DNA from: Cristatella mucedo
Taxonomy: Eukaryota > Bryozoa > Phylactolaemata > Cristatellidae
DNA: 64,000 nucleotides
Direction of reading: 5' to 3'
NCBI GenBank assembly: GCA_009760855.2
Contig: WPIO01000069.1
Span: 1,078,501-1,142,500 of the forward strand
Of this stretch, positions 22,874 through 32,309 are shown piece after piece (within the stretch, counting starts at the first letter, position 1; each line of letters begins with the position of its first letter). Below the pieces are notes generated by a model that did not search any database, was not told where the DNA came from, and saw nothing but the letters and a program-made list of their open reading frames with translations. The position numbers and the translations under genes are program-made.

Positions 22874-23934
22874 GTTGTAGAGTCTCGTTTGACAGTGATG
22901 GCCAAGACTTTGTTCAGTTTTATCCACCTCAGAGTTGATCTTGAAAAGAATAAGTAGGTGCTCTTTATTGTTTCACAAAAGGTAAGGACATCGGAATCTT
23001 GACTTGCAGCATGTCAGGTTCAAGCTGTGGTTAAATTAGTTTACAAAAAGTGGCCTTCTCTTTTCTGGACAGTATCACTCTTCACTTTTGTACACCTGAA
23101 AACTGTCCAGACATGACCACTGGCATGTACTATCACTTCGAGCTGCTATCTTGCAACGGACATTTTGTCAGATTAGAGCTTTCCAAGATAAGACCCTCGA
23201 TTGCCTCAGCATTTCTGGCATTGATTTGAACCCCATGAAAGACTCTTTGATGATGACTGTTTTGTTGGCAAAATCAACGTCGGCACATCTAATGACCTCA
23301 GACATCTGCTCTTGGTGTGCCCAATCAGGAGTTGAGTCAAACAGAATTCCGCAGTACTTGTTTCGCTGTATGCTACAGAGTAGCTTGTCTCTTGTCTCGT
23401 GGAATGCTAGTAACAAAAAACTTATTTTGCGTTTAATGAGGCAGATAAGAGAATGACTTTGGAAAATTTCTAAGGTGGTCCAGCTGCAGACTAGGATTGT
23501 ACTGAGCTAGAAGATGAAGAAGTTCCAAGAAGTTTCCAATGTTTTTCTTAACGGTCACGGCAAGACTTGTGGGGACCCACACGATGCCAGGTTTTGAGAA
23601 ACCAAAATTTGTATGCAGCTGAGAATTCTCTTTAGGATATCTTGCCATCGTCTTTTCTGATAAGATTTAGACCTCAACAGCGGTCTCCATTCCACTTCCT
23701 TTGTAAAGTCTCCTCTCTGCTTCTGTCAATGCGGTGAAAGCCTAACGATGCGAAGGGCTGTTTTCATGGGTAACTAGTATTTCAGGTTTCTTCCACTGGC
23801 TAAACGCATTTGCTAATTCAAGTGACGCTAGAGAATTTTGGGTGGAAATAGGAAATAGCAAACAAGAGAAGCAATATGCCGACTCTTTTGAGCGAGAGTA
23901 AACCAGCCAGGTCTTGCTAACTTCACGCCTTCAC

Positions 23935-24392
23935 TGGATTTAAGGTGTTGTCACTCTCTTTTAGGTCCCTACATTATTTCGCTCCACTCAACCTATAAGA
24001 TCTACTCCCTCACCAGGCTAAGTATCGTACGAATCTTTTTTGGAATCTAATTGTTTACCTATACCTCGCACGAACCTCAAATCTTTTAGAGACCGTGCCT
24101 TTAGTTCATTTTCTCCCAAAGCCTGGAACTCACTCGCGACTTGCGTCACGGCATCTCCTGACTTGATCACGCTTAAAAAGAAGCTAAAACCCAATTCATT
24201 TACCACAGCATTCAGTGGGTTCATGTGATTAATATTTTATGTACTTATTATGCGTGCTGGCACTGCGCATGCTGTCAGTAACCATACTTGCATGCTGACG
24301 CAGTGCACGTCACTCCTAACCATGTTATTCTTCTTGTTTATGGAGCATGCTACCACTAAAAATTTGACAGTGCTTCCTTTGCAGCCAATGCG
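23935..24392 (+). mobile_element. LINE-A 3' part, missing the terminal stem-loop
   Basis: Matches the ORF end (AAGCCTGGAACTCACTCGC) and the 3' UTR (CCATACTTGCATGCTGACGC) but stops at CTTCCTTTGCAGCC, just before the stem-loop. Confidence 0.75.
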
Positions 24393-24483
24393 TACCCAGG
24401 TTAGGTTCGGTTGACTGGGACGGGACCGCTGAAATGTGATAAGGATCACCGGCTAGGCCGGGGTCTGACCTATGGACATGGCC

Positions 24484-24900
24484 GGATGTATCCAACAGTC
24501 TAGAAATACCTCGTACAAACCTTAAATCCTTTGGAGACCGTGCATTTAGCTCGTATGCTCCCACAGCCTGGAACTCCCTCCCGACCTGCATCAGAACATC
24601 CCCTGACCTGACCACATTTAAAAGAAACTTAAAAACATACCTATTTAGGACAGCATTTAGTGGGTCCTTGTGATTCGTCCTCGATGTGCTTATGCGTGCT
24701 GACACTGTTCATGCTGCCACTAACCACATTTGCATGCTGACCCAGTGCATGTAACCCCTAACCATGTTATTCATTTTGTTTGTTTTTCAAGCATGATTTT
24801 ACTTACTATTCTATTGCGTATCACTTTGCAGCAAATGTAAAGCGCCTAGAAAGAGATTAAGTTCTCTGAGGGCGCTTTATCAAGTGCAATATTATTATTA
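24484..24900 (+). mobile_element. LINE-A 3' end
   Basis: Complete 3' region with CAGCATTTAGTGGGTCC, GCATGCTGACCCAGTGCATG, the stem-loop GCGCC...AGAGA...TCTCT...GGCGC and an ATTATTATTA tail. Same orientation as the copy just upstream. Confidence 0.85.
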
Positions 24901-25117
24901 CGGTGACGAGAGGTCACCGGGGGCCATTGGGGAACGGAAGTTGGCAAAGTAAGTCGTGGTGTTGGAGGCGCCCGTTCTCGCCAAGTTATGTGCCTGGATA
25001 GGTGGAGGCGTGCTCCAGCGATGCGGTCACGCATGCAAGGCAACGAGAGCCAAAGGCCCGAGCGGAGCTGGTAGCACGCTCGTTGTTGTGACTTGCATAT
25101 TCCGCGTTCCTCATGTG

Positions 25118-25262
25118 CCGAGCTGGTTTGGTCTAGCGGTTAAGGTGCTCGCCCCGACCAAGGTCTGACTGAGGTCGTGGGCTCGAGCCCTGAGGCATAT
25201 GTGAAGCGCCTGAATAGAGATTAAGTTCTCTTGGGGCGCTATATAAATGAATTATATTTTTT
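25118..25262 (+). mobile_element. SINE-II, near full-length tRNA-derived SINE
   Basis: Head CCGAGCTGGTTTGGTCTAGC with A box GGTCTAGCGGTTAAGGTG and B-box-like GTGGGCTCGAGCCC, then GGCATATGTG and the 3' stem-loop GCGCC...AGAGA...TCTCT...GGCGC, ending in TATATAAATGAATTATAT. The stem-loop is the one seen at LINE-A ends. Confidence 0.88.
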
Positions 25263-26156
25263 TAGCGTGTTCGTGGCGCCCCCCCCCCCCGTTGTCTTCA
25301 CAGAGCGAAGCTTCTTTTTCCTCAAGATTTCACCGAGCAGGGTGTTTGTTTCTCGAGAGTTGTCAAGCTTTCTGCCTTCACTCTTTTACTCTTCTAGTCC
25401 TGCTTGCTTTCTCCTCTTCGAAGTGCTCTTCCTTATTCCCTTTGAGATTGTCAACATTTTCGAAGTGTTTTTTCTGTGTCTTCACAGTCCTCCAGTTTTT
25501 CCATCTTCGGGAAATCACCTAGTAACTTGCTGGACTTGCTTTGTTATTTCTTCTCCTTTAGCTTTTATTTTCTGAGCTGGCCACTACCAACCTTTTTTCT
25601 CACAAGTCTTCTGAAAATAGATTAGAGTGACCAAAATTGTACAAAAATTACACAGCTGCCAAGGCAGCAATACAGTTCAGGGAGGCTTATCTGGAGTAAC
25701 TCTAGCCTTCACACCGCTGACTCCGTCTCCAGAGGACGAGGTTGAGCCTTATAGGAGCTCCGTAAAAAGGCTTTGGAAGACTGGAAGCGCGACGTCGTCT
25801 AGATGCAGGCGCAAGGAGACTCAATTAATGCACAATGTCTCTATGTAGAATACAATCTAAAAAAATACTAATCACTTTTTTAAACTTACTGGTGACGAAC
25901 GGTGAGAGTGAGCGGCAGACAATATCCTGTCAGCCGGATTGCATTGGTCTAAGTCAGTAAAAATAATTTTGACACAGGAATAATTAGTGTAATTTCGAAC
26001 TCAATAGCAATTGCATGGTATTGAATTTCAAGGTTAGAAATAATAGAAATGGCTCAGAGTGATCTCCAGCGGAAAGCATTAGTCTAAACTATAATAAAAG
26101 TAATTAAGAAAAGTAAAAATAACTTAACAATAATTGAAAATTTTAGCTGATTTTAT
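25263..26156. other. Non-coding, nothing recognised
   Basis: Contains a poly-C run near 25280. No supported exon. Confidence 0.4.
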
Positions 26157-26300
26157 AGCCTCGATTTTATCGCAGCAGAATAGCCTTGATGGCTATCACC
26201 ATCACTTGCAGTTAAAAATAACGGATCATCTACTGGAGGATTAGAATCCACGACCTAGGTTGTAAGGAGCGAGCACCTTGCTGGCTCTCGTAGACATATC
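26157..26300 (-). mobile_element. SINE-I copy
   Basis: Minus-strand copy: AGAATAGCCTTGATGGCTAT, CACCATCACTTGCAG and a decayed B-box region (TCCACGACCTAGG). Confidence 0.7.
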
Positions 26301-27594
26301 TGAGCAGGTCCTGATTTTAGAATTTTTTCTTAAATAAAAATGGGTCGATACTTGCGGTTACACGTAAACAGTTTTCATAAAGTCACGAGATTAGACTGAC
26401 ATCTATTGATTGAGATGGGTTATGCAAATCAGGTAGAAAGAACTGAACATTTCACAGATAGAATGTTAAAAACTCGCGCATTTAAACATATTCAACGAGA
26501 AAAACCCCAGCCGTCACCCTATCCAGATAGACAATTGGACCAGTGAAAAAGCAGCATAGGTAACCATTATGGTTCGATGCGAAGCTTTTTCTGCTTCAAG
26601 TTCTAAGGCAGACCGCATCCGGTCATTCTCTACTTTGAAATCCAAAGTGGAAAACGAAGCTGAGGCTTAGCGAAAAGTTTCCATTCGCAGACTGTGCTCT
26701 GGGATTCTGCACACTCATTGGATTTAATAAGGCTAAGTGAGCCAAGTGCCTGATCACAAAATGATGGCTTCAAACAGTTCACTCAGCAGGAAGGTTTGTA
26801 ACTTATTGCACTACAGTACCAAAACACAGGCACAATGCTTTTGAAAAATTCTTAAGGTGAGAAACTCCACACGAGTTGCACCACGGTGTTGAAACTCATG
26901 CCGGTATGATATGGTACTGGACTATGGCTATTATGAGAGTCTATTAGCTGTTACCATACTAAGACTATTAGGACCACATATATCACGGCCTGAGACTTCA
27001 ATGCTATGCTAGCATAGATCATTAGATGATCAATCAGGAAACGGCTGGCTTCTGCTTAGCAGCTTATGCTCTGCTCTCACGTCCTTAACCGCAAACACGG
27101 CTCTCATAAATCTGTAGAGGGTGGCAAAAACGGTGAGCCGTGATGGTATAGCCAAGATTCAGGAGTGAGAGGCTATTTCTCGCCAAGCCCCGCCATGCCC
27201 AGGACGCCGCCGCTCGCCATGCCGTCGAGCTGGGGTAAGACTAGCAGCCGTCAGGTTAAATCTCTTTATAATATCGCATGCGCCGCCAACAACAACAGGG
27301 GAACTAAACAAGTCTACAGGGAGGATCCTACGCAAGGTAAACTACAGGGGCGCGAGATGACGCGAAAGCGCTAACAAAAATGCCAGTTGCTCAGTCGGCT
27401 CCTGCAGTCCCGCCGTTGTACCGACTCCGTTCCAACAGTGCAAGCGAACGACATCAAAGATCCGGCTAGCTGAGTAACTGCTTGGATAGTCGGAGTCGAC
27501 GTATACCACAGTCGAGAGCTTCCGTCGTAAGACGCCAGCTCATGGGGGGCCACGAACACGCTACTAGGGGAACACAGGATACACAAGCCACAAC
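26301..27594. other. Non-coding, nothing firmly recognised
   Basis: GAGCCGTGATGG at about 27132 resembles the first bases of SINE-I, but the next bases diverge. No supported exon. Confidence 0.35.
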
Positions 27595-27736
27595 AATGCC
27601 TCGGTCCCGAGGTCGTGGGTTTAAATCCTGCGGCGGGCAATCCTGTATCGCCGCTGCAAGCGGTGGTGATAGCCATAAAGGCTCTTCTGTCGCTATAAAA
27701 AAGAGGCTGTTAAATCAGATGGCATTTATTTATTAA
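27595..27736 (+). mobile_element. SINE-I copy, 5' truncated
   Basis: Begins within the palindrome (CCTCGGTCCCGAGGTCGTGG), then GGTTTAAATCCTGC (weak B box), the body CGCTGCAAGCGGTGGTGATA and the AAAGAGGCTGTTAAATCAGA tail. Confidence 0.85.
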
Positions 27737-28044
27737 AAGAGCTAATTCTGACGAATTTCACAGCACCCAACAAGCCAGTGTGCTCTACAGAATAGGCAAT
27801 GAGAGGTAGAACCTTGAGCAAATGCCGCCAGTTCAGTCGGCAAGCGAAAACGCTAGTGGCTGGCAGCATAAAGGAATGCTGAATGATAGCCAGCAAGGTC
27901 TACAGCCAGTGCTGTTATGTGACAGTGTCTCCGGCGGGGGCTGTTCTAGTGGCATTCTCACAGAGAAACAGCGGCGGCGGGCGTTCGCGGTAAACGAGAC
28001 TCTCCTTTATTACTCTCAACGGGCACATATATGGGAGCCCAATC

Positions 28045-28225
28045 AATCGTAGCCACTAACCACATTTGCATGCTGACCCTGTGCATGTCACCCCTAACCA
28101 TATTATTCATTTCGTTTGTTTTTTTCAGGCATGATTTTACTTACCATTCAATTGCATTTCACTTTACAGCAAATGTAAAGCGCCTAGAGAGAGATTAAGT
28201 TCTCTGAGGGCGCTTTATCAAGTGA

Positions 28226-28256
<31 letters not shown>

Positions 28257-28257
28257 G
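28045..28257 (+). mobile_element. LINE-A 3' end with (ATT)n tail
   Basis: Starts GCCACTAACCACATTTGCAT and ends with the stem-loop and about ten ATT units. Confidence 0.85.
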
Positions 28258-28369
28258 CAGACGACACTAACTACAACATGCAATAGTGGCCTTACGCTGC
28301 TCTGAGCTGCGTCAATGGCTTAACTATTGGCCGCAGGTGAGGCATGTACATTAGTGTCAAGGCGCTTGG

Positions 28370-28963
28370 CTAATTACGACAGCAGAAGCCGCCGGCGCAC
28401 ACTACAGTGCTGAAAAGCCTGAAGCGCCAAAGCACCGGAAACCAAACCTCTGAGAAGGGTAGTCTTCGTAGTGTAGTCAAGGGTAGATTTCGTGCATGAT
28501 GCAAACGCTCACCAACTCGGGTCGGCACTCTGTGACACTGTCGTCTTGTTCGCCGTCTCGCAATTCGCCGCTTCCTCGCTGGCCGCCGCCACCGCGCTGG
28601 CCGCCGCCCCCTAGCTGGCCGCCGCCCCCTCGCTGGCCGCCGCCCCCTAGCTGGCCGCCGCCCCCTAGCTGGCCGCCGCCCCCTAGCTGGCCGCCGCCCC
28701 CTAGCTGGCCGCCGCCCCCTCGCTGGCCGCCGCCACCGCGCTGGCCGCCGCCACCGCGCTGGCCGCCGCCCCCTAGCTGGCCGCCGCCCCCTCGCTGGCC
28801 GCCGCCACCGCGCTGGCCGCCGCCCCCTAGCTGGCCAACGCCCGCCGGCTGCCTCGCGCACAGCCTTCACGCGACCATCCCGCACTTCCAGCTCGAAGAC
28901 GGTCGCCTCGTTGTCGGTCACTTCGCAGGCCGACGTCGTTTGAGTCCAACCGGCTTTCCTCAA
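28370..28963 (-). CDS. Unassigned minus-strand frame spanning the 18-bp minisatellite
   Basis: The 197-codon frame begins MRKAGWTQTTSACEVTDNEA, continues with TVFELEVRDGRVKAVREAAG, then the Arg/Pro/Ala repeat. The non-repetitive start has a balanced, protein-like composition, unlike the rest. There is a stop a few codons upstream and the end (FCCRN) is not conserved with anything I know. It may be one exon of a larger gene or chance. No function can be proposed. Confidence 0.2.
   Translation of the reverse strand: MRKAGWTQTTSACEVTDNEATVFELEVRDGRVKAVREAAGGRWPARGRRPARWRRPARGRRPARGRRPARWRRPARWRRPARGRRPARGRRPARGRRPARGRRPARGRRPARGRRPARGRRPARWRRPARKRRIARRRTRRQCHRVPTRVGERLHHARNLPLTTLRRLPFSEVWFPVLWRFRLFSTVVCAGGFCCRN
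28580..28831. repeat. 18-bp minisatellite, 14 units, open on both strands
   Basis: Unit TGGCCGCCGCCCCCTAGC with variants ending CTCGC or ACCGCGC, in strict 18-bp register from 28580. The period is a multiple of three, so frames stay open: plus strand PPPPSW/PPPPRW repeats, minus strand ARGRRP-type repeats. A partial unit follows at 28832. Confidence 0.93.
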
Positions 28964-29799
28964 GTCCGCGAGCAGCTACCACGTCTTAGCATCCACTTTT
29001 GTGATTGCCCTCACCAATGCCTCTTGAAAATTCGCGAAGTCTATTTGTCTTGACTAAATTCGACAGCATTCATGGGCATACATCGAAGGTGCTTTAGTCA
29101 TGAAAAAAGGCAGTCACTTGTGCCAGTCTGGCGGATTGACACTGCACACCTCTAGCCTTCGCCCCGTGTAAAGCAGCCAACTTATGAAATAGTTTTCAAC
29201 GTAAAAGTACTTTAGCCGCATCGCTGTAGGCTGTCGAAATAGCTTATAGAGCGAATACGATTCCGGTGAAGCGCGATTCCAAAAATTTTATCTGACGGAA
29301 CAATCTGGCACAAATTAACCCACCTCAGAAGGCGTATTTCAAAGGTATATTTCGTACAAAAGTGTATTTAGTTCAAAGATGTATTTCGAACTTGCCCGGG
29401 CGGCAGGCTATAATCAACTGCCTTAGCACTTCTGCCTCGACTATATTTAAAGTCCCCCTTGCTAATTTGCACTTCAACTTTCATAGTTTCATTCTATCGC
29501 GGTTTTTTCAAATAAATTCATTAAAAAGTTGATCGAGATAGTAAAACTGATACAGCGCGCTCGGCGGTTACTTTTTAGGCGTAAGCTCATTAGTACTTAG
29601 TGTAGGGCTCACGCGCACGATGGCGGCGCGACGAAGATGAACGTTGCCGCCACAAGCCAGCTGTTGTACTGGTGAAAACGCCTGTATTGTGTTATACGCA
29701 GGCGAATGCGAGAGAGAGGGAGAGAGAGCGAGAGCAAGCGTACATACGGATGTTGTAGCCGTCCTGAAAGCAGCTCCGGAGCGCCAGTAGATGAGATTA

Positions 29800-29803
<4 letters not shown>
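28964..29803. other. Non-coding, nothing recognised
   Basis: No supported exon or repeat. Confidence 0.4.

Positions 29804-29804
<1 letters not shown>

Positions 29805-29867
<63 letters not shown>
29805..29867. repeat. (AG)n microsatellite
   Basis: About 31 AG units. A shorter, imperfect GAGAGA tract lies at 29709-29735. Ser/Leu-rich frames here are artefacts. Confidence 0.95.
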
Positions 29868-29870
<3 letters not shown>

Positions 29871-30065
29871 GATAGCGTGCGTACAGGCCAACGCACAGGC
29901 AGAAAGTGTTCACTGAAGGACTAGCGGGTTATGCGACCACAGCTGACCCACTGCAACTAAATCCAGCTTAACTAGCCGATATCGCCTGACTGCAAGAGCC
30001 TGGCGAGCCGGTACACAGCGCGCCCGTTGGCCTGGCGGAGTGCAGTGAGTCCGGCTGGGACGGAA

Positions 30066-30440
30066 CTACAATAATTAGCTGTTCTATTCCTCCGCTTAAA
30101 GACCGTTGGCGACAGAAGCTTTAGCTCTGCAGGTCCTAGACTGTGGAACTTGCTTCTACAATTCTTACGCAACGACAACTACTCTCCTGCTGCCGACTAT
30201 GGCTTATCGTTTTCAGCGGTCCTGAGATGCTACTTCTATGCTACTCACTACCTCAACTGCTCTCCTGACTCTGCTGTGCTTCCCACTTTCTCTTTGTTGC
30301 GTGAGACGAAGTCTGTTGGCAGCCGAATGCGTACAGAAAGCCGCTTAGGCTGTGAGTGCGCTATACAAAACTCTCCTGCGTAACACCCACATAATCTTTA
30401 TGACTTTGTGGAGTGACAGACGGCGATACATTACATAACT
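30066..30440 (+). mobile_element. LINE-B C-terminal ORF and 3' end
   Basis: Contains TAGCTGTTCTATTCCTCCGC, the reading frame ending [15 protein letters not shown], and the 3' UTR up to GACGGCGATACATTACAT. Confidence 0.85.
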
Positions 30441-30445
30441 ACATT

Positions 30446-30465
30446 GTGGGCGTGGTCACGCCCAC
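30446..30465. repeat. Near-perfect 20-bp palindrome
   Basis: GTGGGCGTGGTCACGCCCAC has one mismatched pair at the centre. It lies between the LINE-B end and the DNA transposon end. Confidence 0.7.
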
Positions 30466-30472
30466 TTTAGTA

Positions 30473-31351
30473 TTGTGGTATCTCGGCTTACGAGTGTTTC
30501 GACATGCAAGTATTTCGAGATGCGAGCTGTCTCTCGGCCTGTTTTTGCTTTGAGTTGCGAGCTACAATTCGGGTTACGAACCAGCTTCAGATACTCCACC
30601 GCTAGTTGACGCAGCGAACGTGGCGCTGCGTGCGGTTAATCAGGCCAATAAAAGTAGAGCAGTGAACGACGTTCTATTGTAAGACTCTGCCTTACGACCC
30701 GGGTTTGACGCCGAGAGAAAGCCTGTTGGTTCGATCCCAGGCAGACTCCCAGGCAGCTCGAGCGAGCCATCGTGATACTTGGACGCACGAGATCGCCAGA
30801 CTCCGGTGTTAAATCCGACTGCGGCAGGAACAGCTAAGTACGTACCGTACTCTATTTAGGCAGTATCGTCGTGTGAGAGTTCACCGCATAACTGATAACA
30901 ATCGGTGCGTCCGTGTAAAGGCCCAGCCAATAAACTCCGCTTTCGGCCGCGTGTTGGTTGTCTGTACGCTCGCCTGCTTGCCGCGAGGCTGTCGCGTGGT
31001 TGTTCTGCAAAAATCGGCGAATAAGATTCAGATATTCATTTCACCCTTTCTCCCCTAACTCTAGTAGCATCTTCAAGTCGTCTGATCTCCAAGTTACTCC
31101 TGTACATTAGGATTAAGAAAACCCGTTTATTGCGAGACATTCTACTGAATTGTTGTATACAATATTTGTTATTTATTAGTACATTTTTAATTTAAAAACA
31201 CGTGACAAAAATTGCAGTGTTTTTGAGGCTCCGGAACGGATTAATGGCATTTAATTTCATTTCAATAGTGAAAATTGAATTAATATAGGAGTAATTTGAG
31301 TTACAAGTTCCGAAACCGCACGAATTTAACTCGTAAACCGAGGTACCACTG
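30473..31351. mobile_element. Non-autonomous pogo/Tc1-like DNA transposon, 879 bp, TA target duplication
   Basis: Left end TTGTGGTATCTCGGCTTACG. The right end, read inverted, is CAGTGGTACCTCGGTTTACG. The termini match over about 22 bp with few differences, and TA flanks both sides (30471-30472 and 31352-31353). The CAGTGGTACCTCGGTTTACG type end is typical of pogo/Tigger and related elements. No transposase frame is present inside. Confidence 0.85.
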
Positions 31352-31353
31352 TA

Positions 31354-32207
31354 CTTACACTGGTAATTCCGACGGAAGGCGCCGCTGGATCAGCCTGTGC
31401 ACGTCGCTGGATCTGCTTGCCCCTGTAATGGCCGCAATTATGAGCTACGAGCTCGGAAGTAGCGTCGATAAGCTGAGGCTTATGAGCAGCATTATGTATA
31501 ATTATGTGAAACAGTGAATATTGCGTGAATTATGATATGGCTACTGTATAATGCCTTGCCTGATCGCAGTCGCTCTCTCCTGGAGCTACGGCCTGCCGGT
31601 CGGTGAGTCTAGCGCTGAGCGCGAGCAGCTGTGAGCCTGTTAGCGAGTCGGCAGGATGTCACCCGGGTGTATCAGCCGGATAATTCAGGCTATTGGTGTA
31701 CTTTTATTAATAGGATGTTGTTGTTAGCGCTGCATGCGGAAATATTAGTTGCTGTGTTTTATCGTGGGCACATTGCTAGCTTCAGGGCTACTGTGCAGCT
31801 TGCACGCGTTGTGCCTCTACCCGAACTAGAGAGGGTTGCGCGATCGTAACACCCCCACTAATCGAAGATAACTGCTGCCGTTACCGCAATCCGTAACGGT
31901 TTCGCCAAAGAGCAAACACGCGCGGCAGGCATCCAAGTAGGGACGAGCGAGGTCGCCGGAAAGGGCGCGAAAGCACATGAGCCTGGCGCTCGCAACATCC
32001 GGCGTTTGGCCTTATATCCGTTTCCTGTCGAGTCTCGCTTCGAGCAAGATGGCGTCCGACGAGTAGACCCGAGCTATTGTTATCGCTGTAGTCTAGTGGC
32101 ATTTTCGAAGACCGCCTTTGTATACTGCGAACGTGTTTACGGTGAAACCTGCACTAGAGGAAAAGACTTGTGTCGAAATTTGCTAGTATGCTACTGCAAG
32201 GCTTGGG
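31354..32207 (+). promoter_or_regulatory. Putative CNOT1 promoter and 5' leader
   Basis: Lies between a DNA transposon end and the CNOT1 start codon. It is richer in CG dinucleotides than the introns and shows no TATA box. CAAGATGGCGTCC at 32045 resembles the YY1 element found near transcription starts of many housekeeping genes, and its ATG opens a uORF (32049-32066, MASDE then stop). Promoter role is inferred from position only. Confidence 0.4.
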
Positions 32208-32309
32208 ATGAATCTCGACTCGTTATCCTTTGCTTTGTCCGAAATAAGCTTCGCAGTAGCTAACTTCACGAAGAAGAACTACAAGTCAGCTGTAGCGGAA
32301 ATCAACCGG
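32208..32309 (+). CDS. CNOT1: CNOT1 exon 1 (coding part), residues 1-34
   Basis: Opens with [15 protein letters not shown], close to the vertebrate CNOT1 N-terminus, which fixes the start. Ends in EINR before donor GTAACG. The only ATG just upstream in the likely leader opens a five-codon uORF at 32049. Confidence 0.93.

Larger units (their letters stand above)
20475..23760 (-). pseudogene. hAT DNA transposon (ZMYM1-like transposase), broken and nested
   Basis: Minus-strand fragments in order of the protein: GKYCGILFDSTPDW-like segment and MSEVIRCADVDFANK (23168-23416), upstream NIGNFLELLHLLAQYNPSL (23433-23648), a KRRCESCGV segment (21103-21363), and the C-terminal hAT dimerisation region (20637-21053) with LFPIAVSIASCERSFSKLKT and a SLRASMGKDWLADLAFVKS block. 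This resembles the zinc finger MYM-type 1-like hAT transposases of animals. A CAGGGGCGTAA end at 20475 matches common hAT termini. A LINE-B (21470-22512) and a SINE-I (22613-22873) interrupt it. Stops and frame changes mean it is inactive. The other terminus was not found. Confidence 0.82.

Noticed and set aside
27132-27594. SINE-I split by a 450-bp insertion
   Set aside because: GAGCCGTGATGG at 27132 is too short a match and the missing middle of the SINE does not fit a clean insertion.
29568-29896. Ser/Leu-rich open frames at the AG tract
   Set aside because: Translations of (AG)n, no unique coding sequence.
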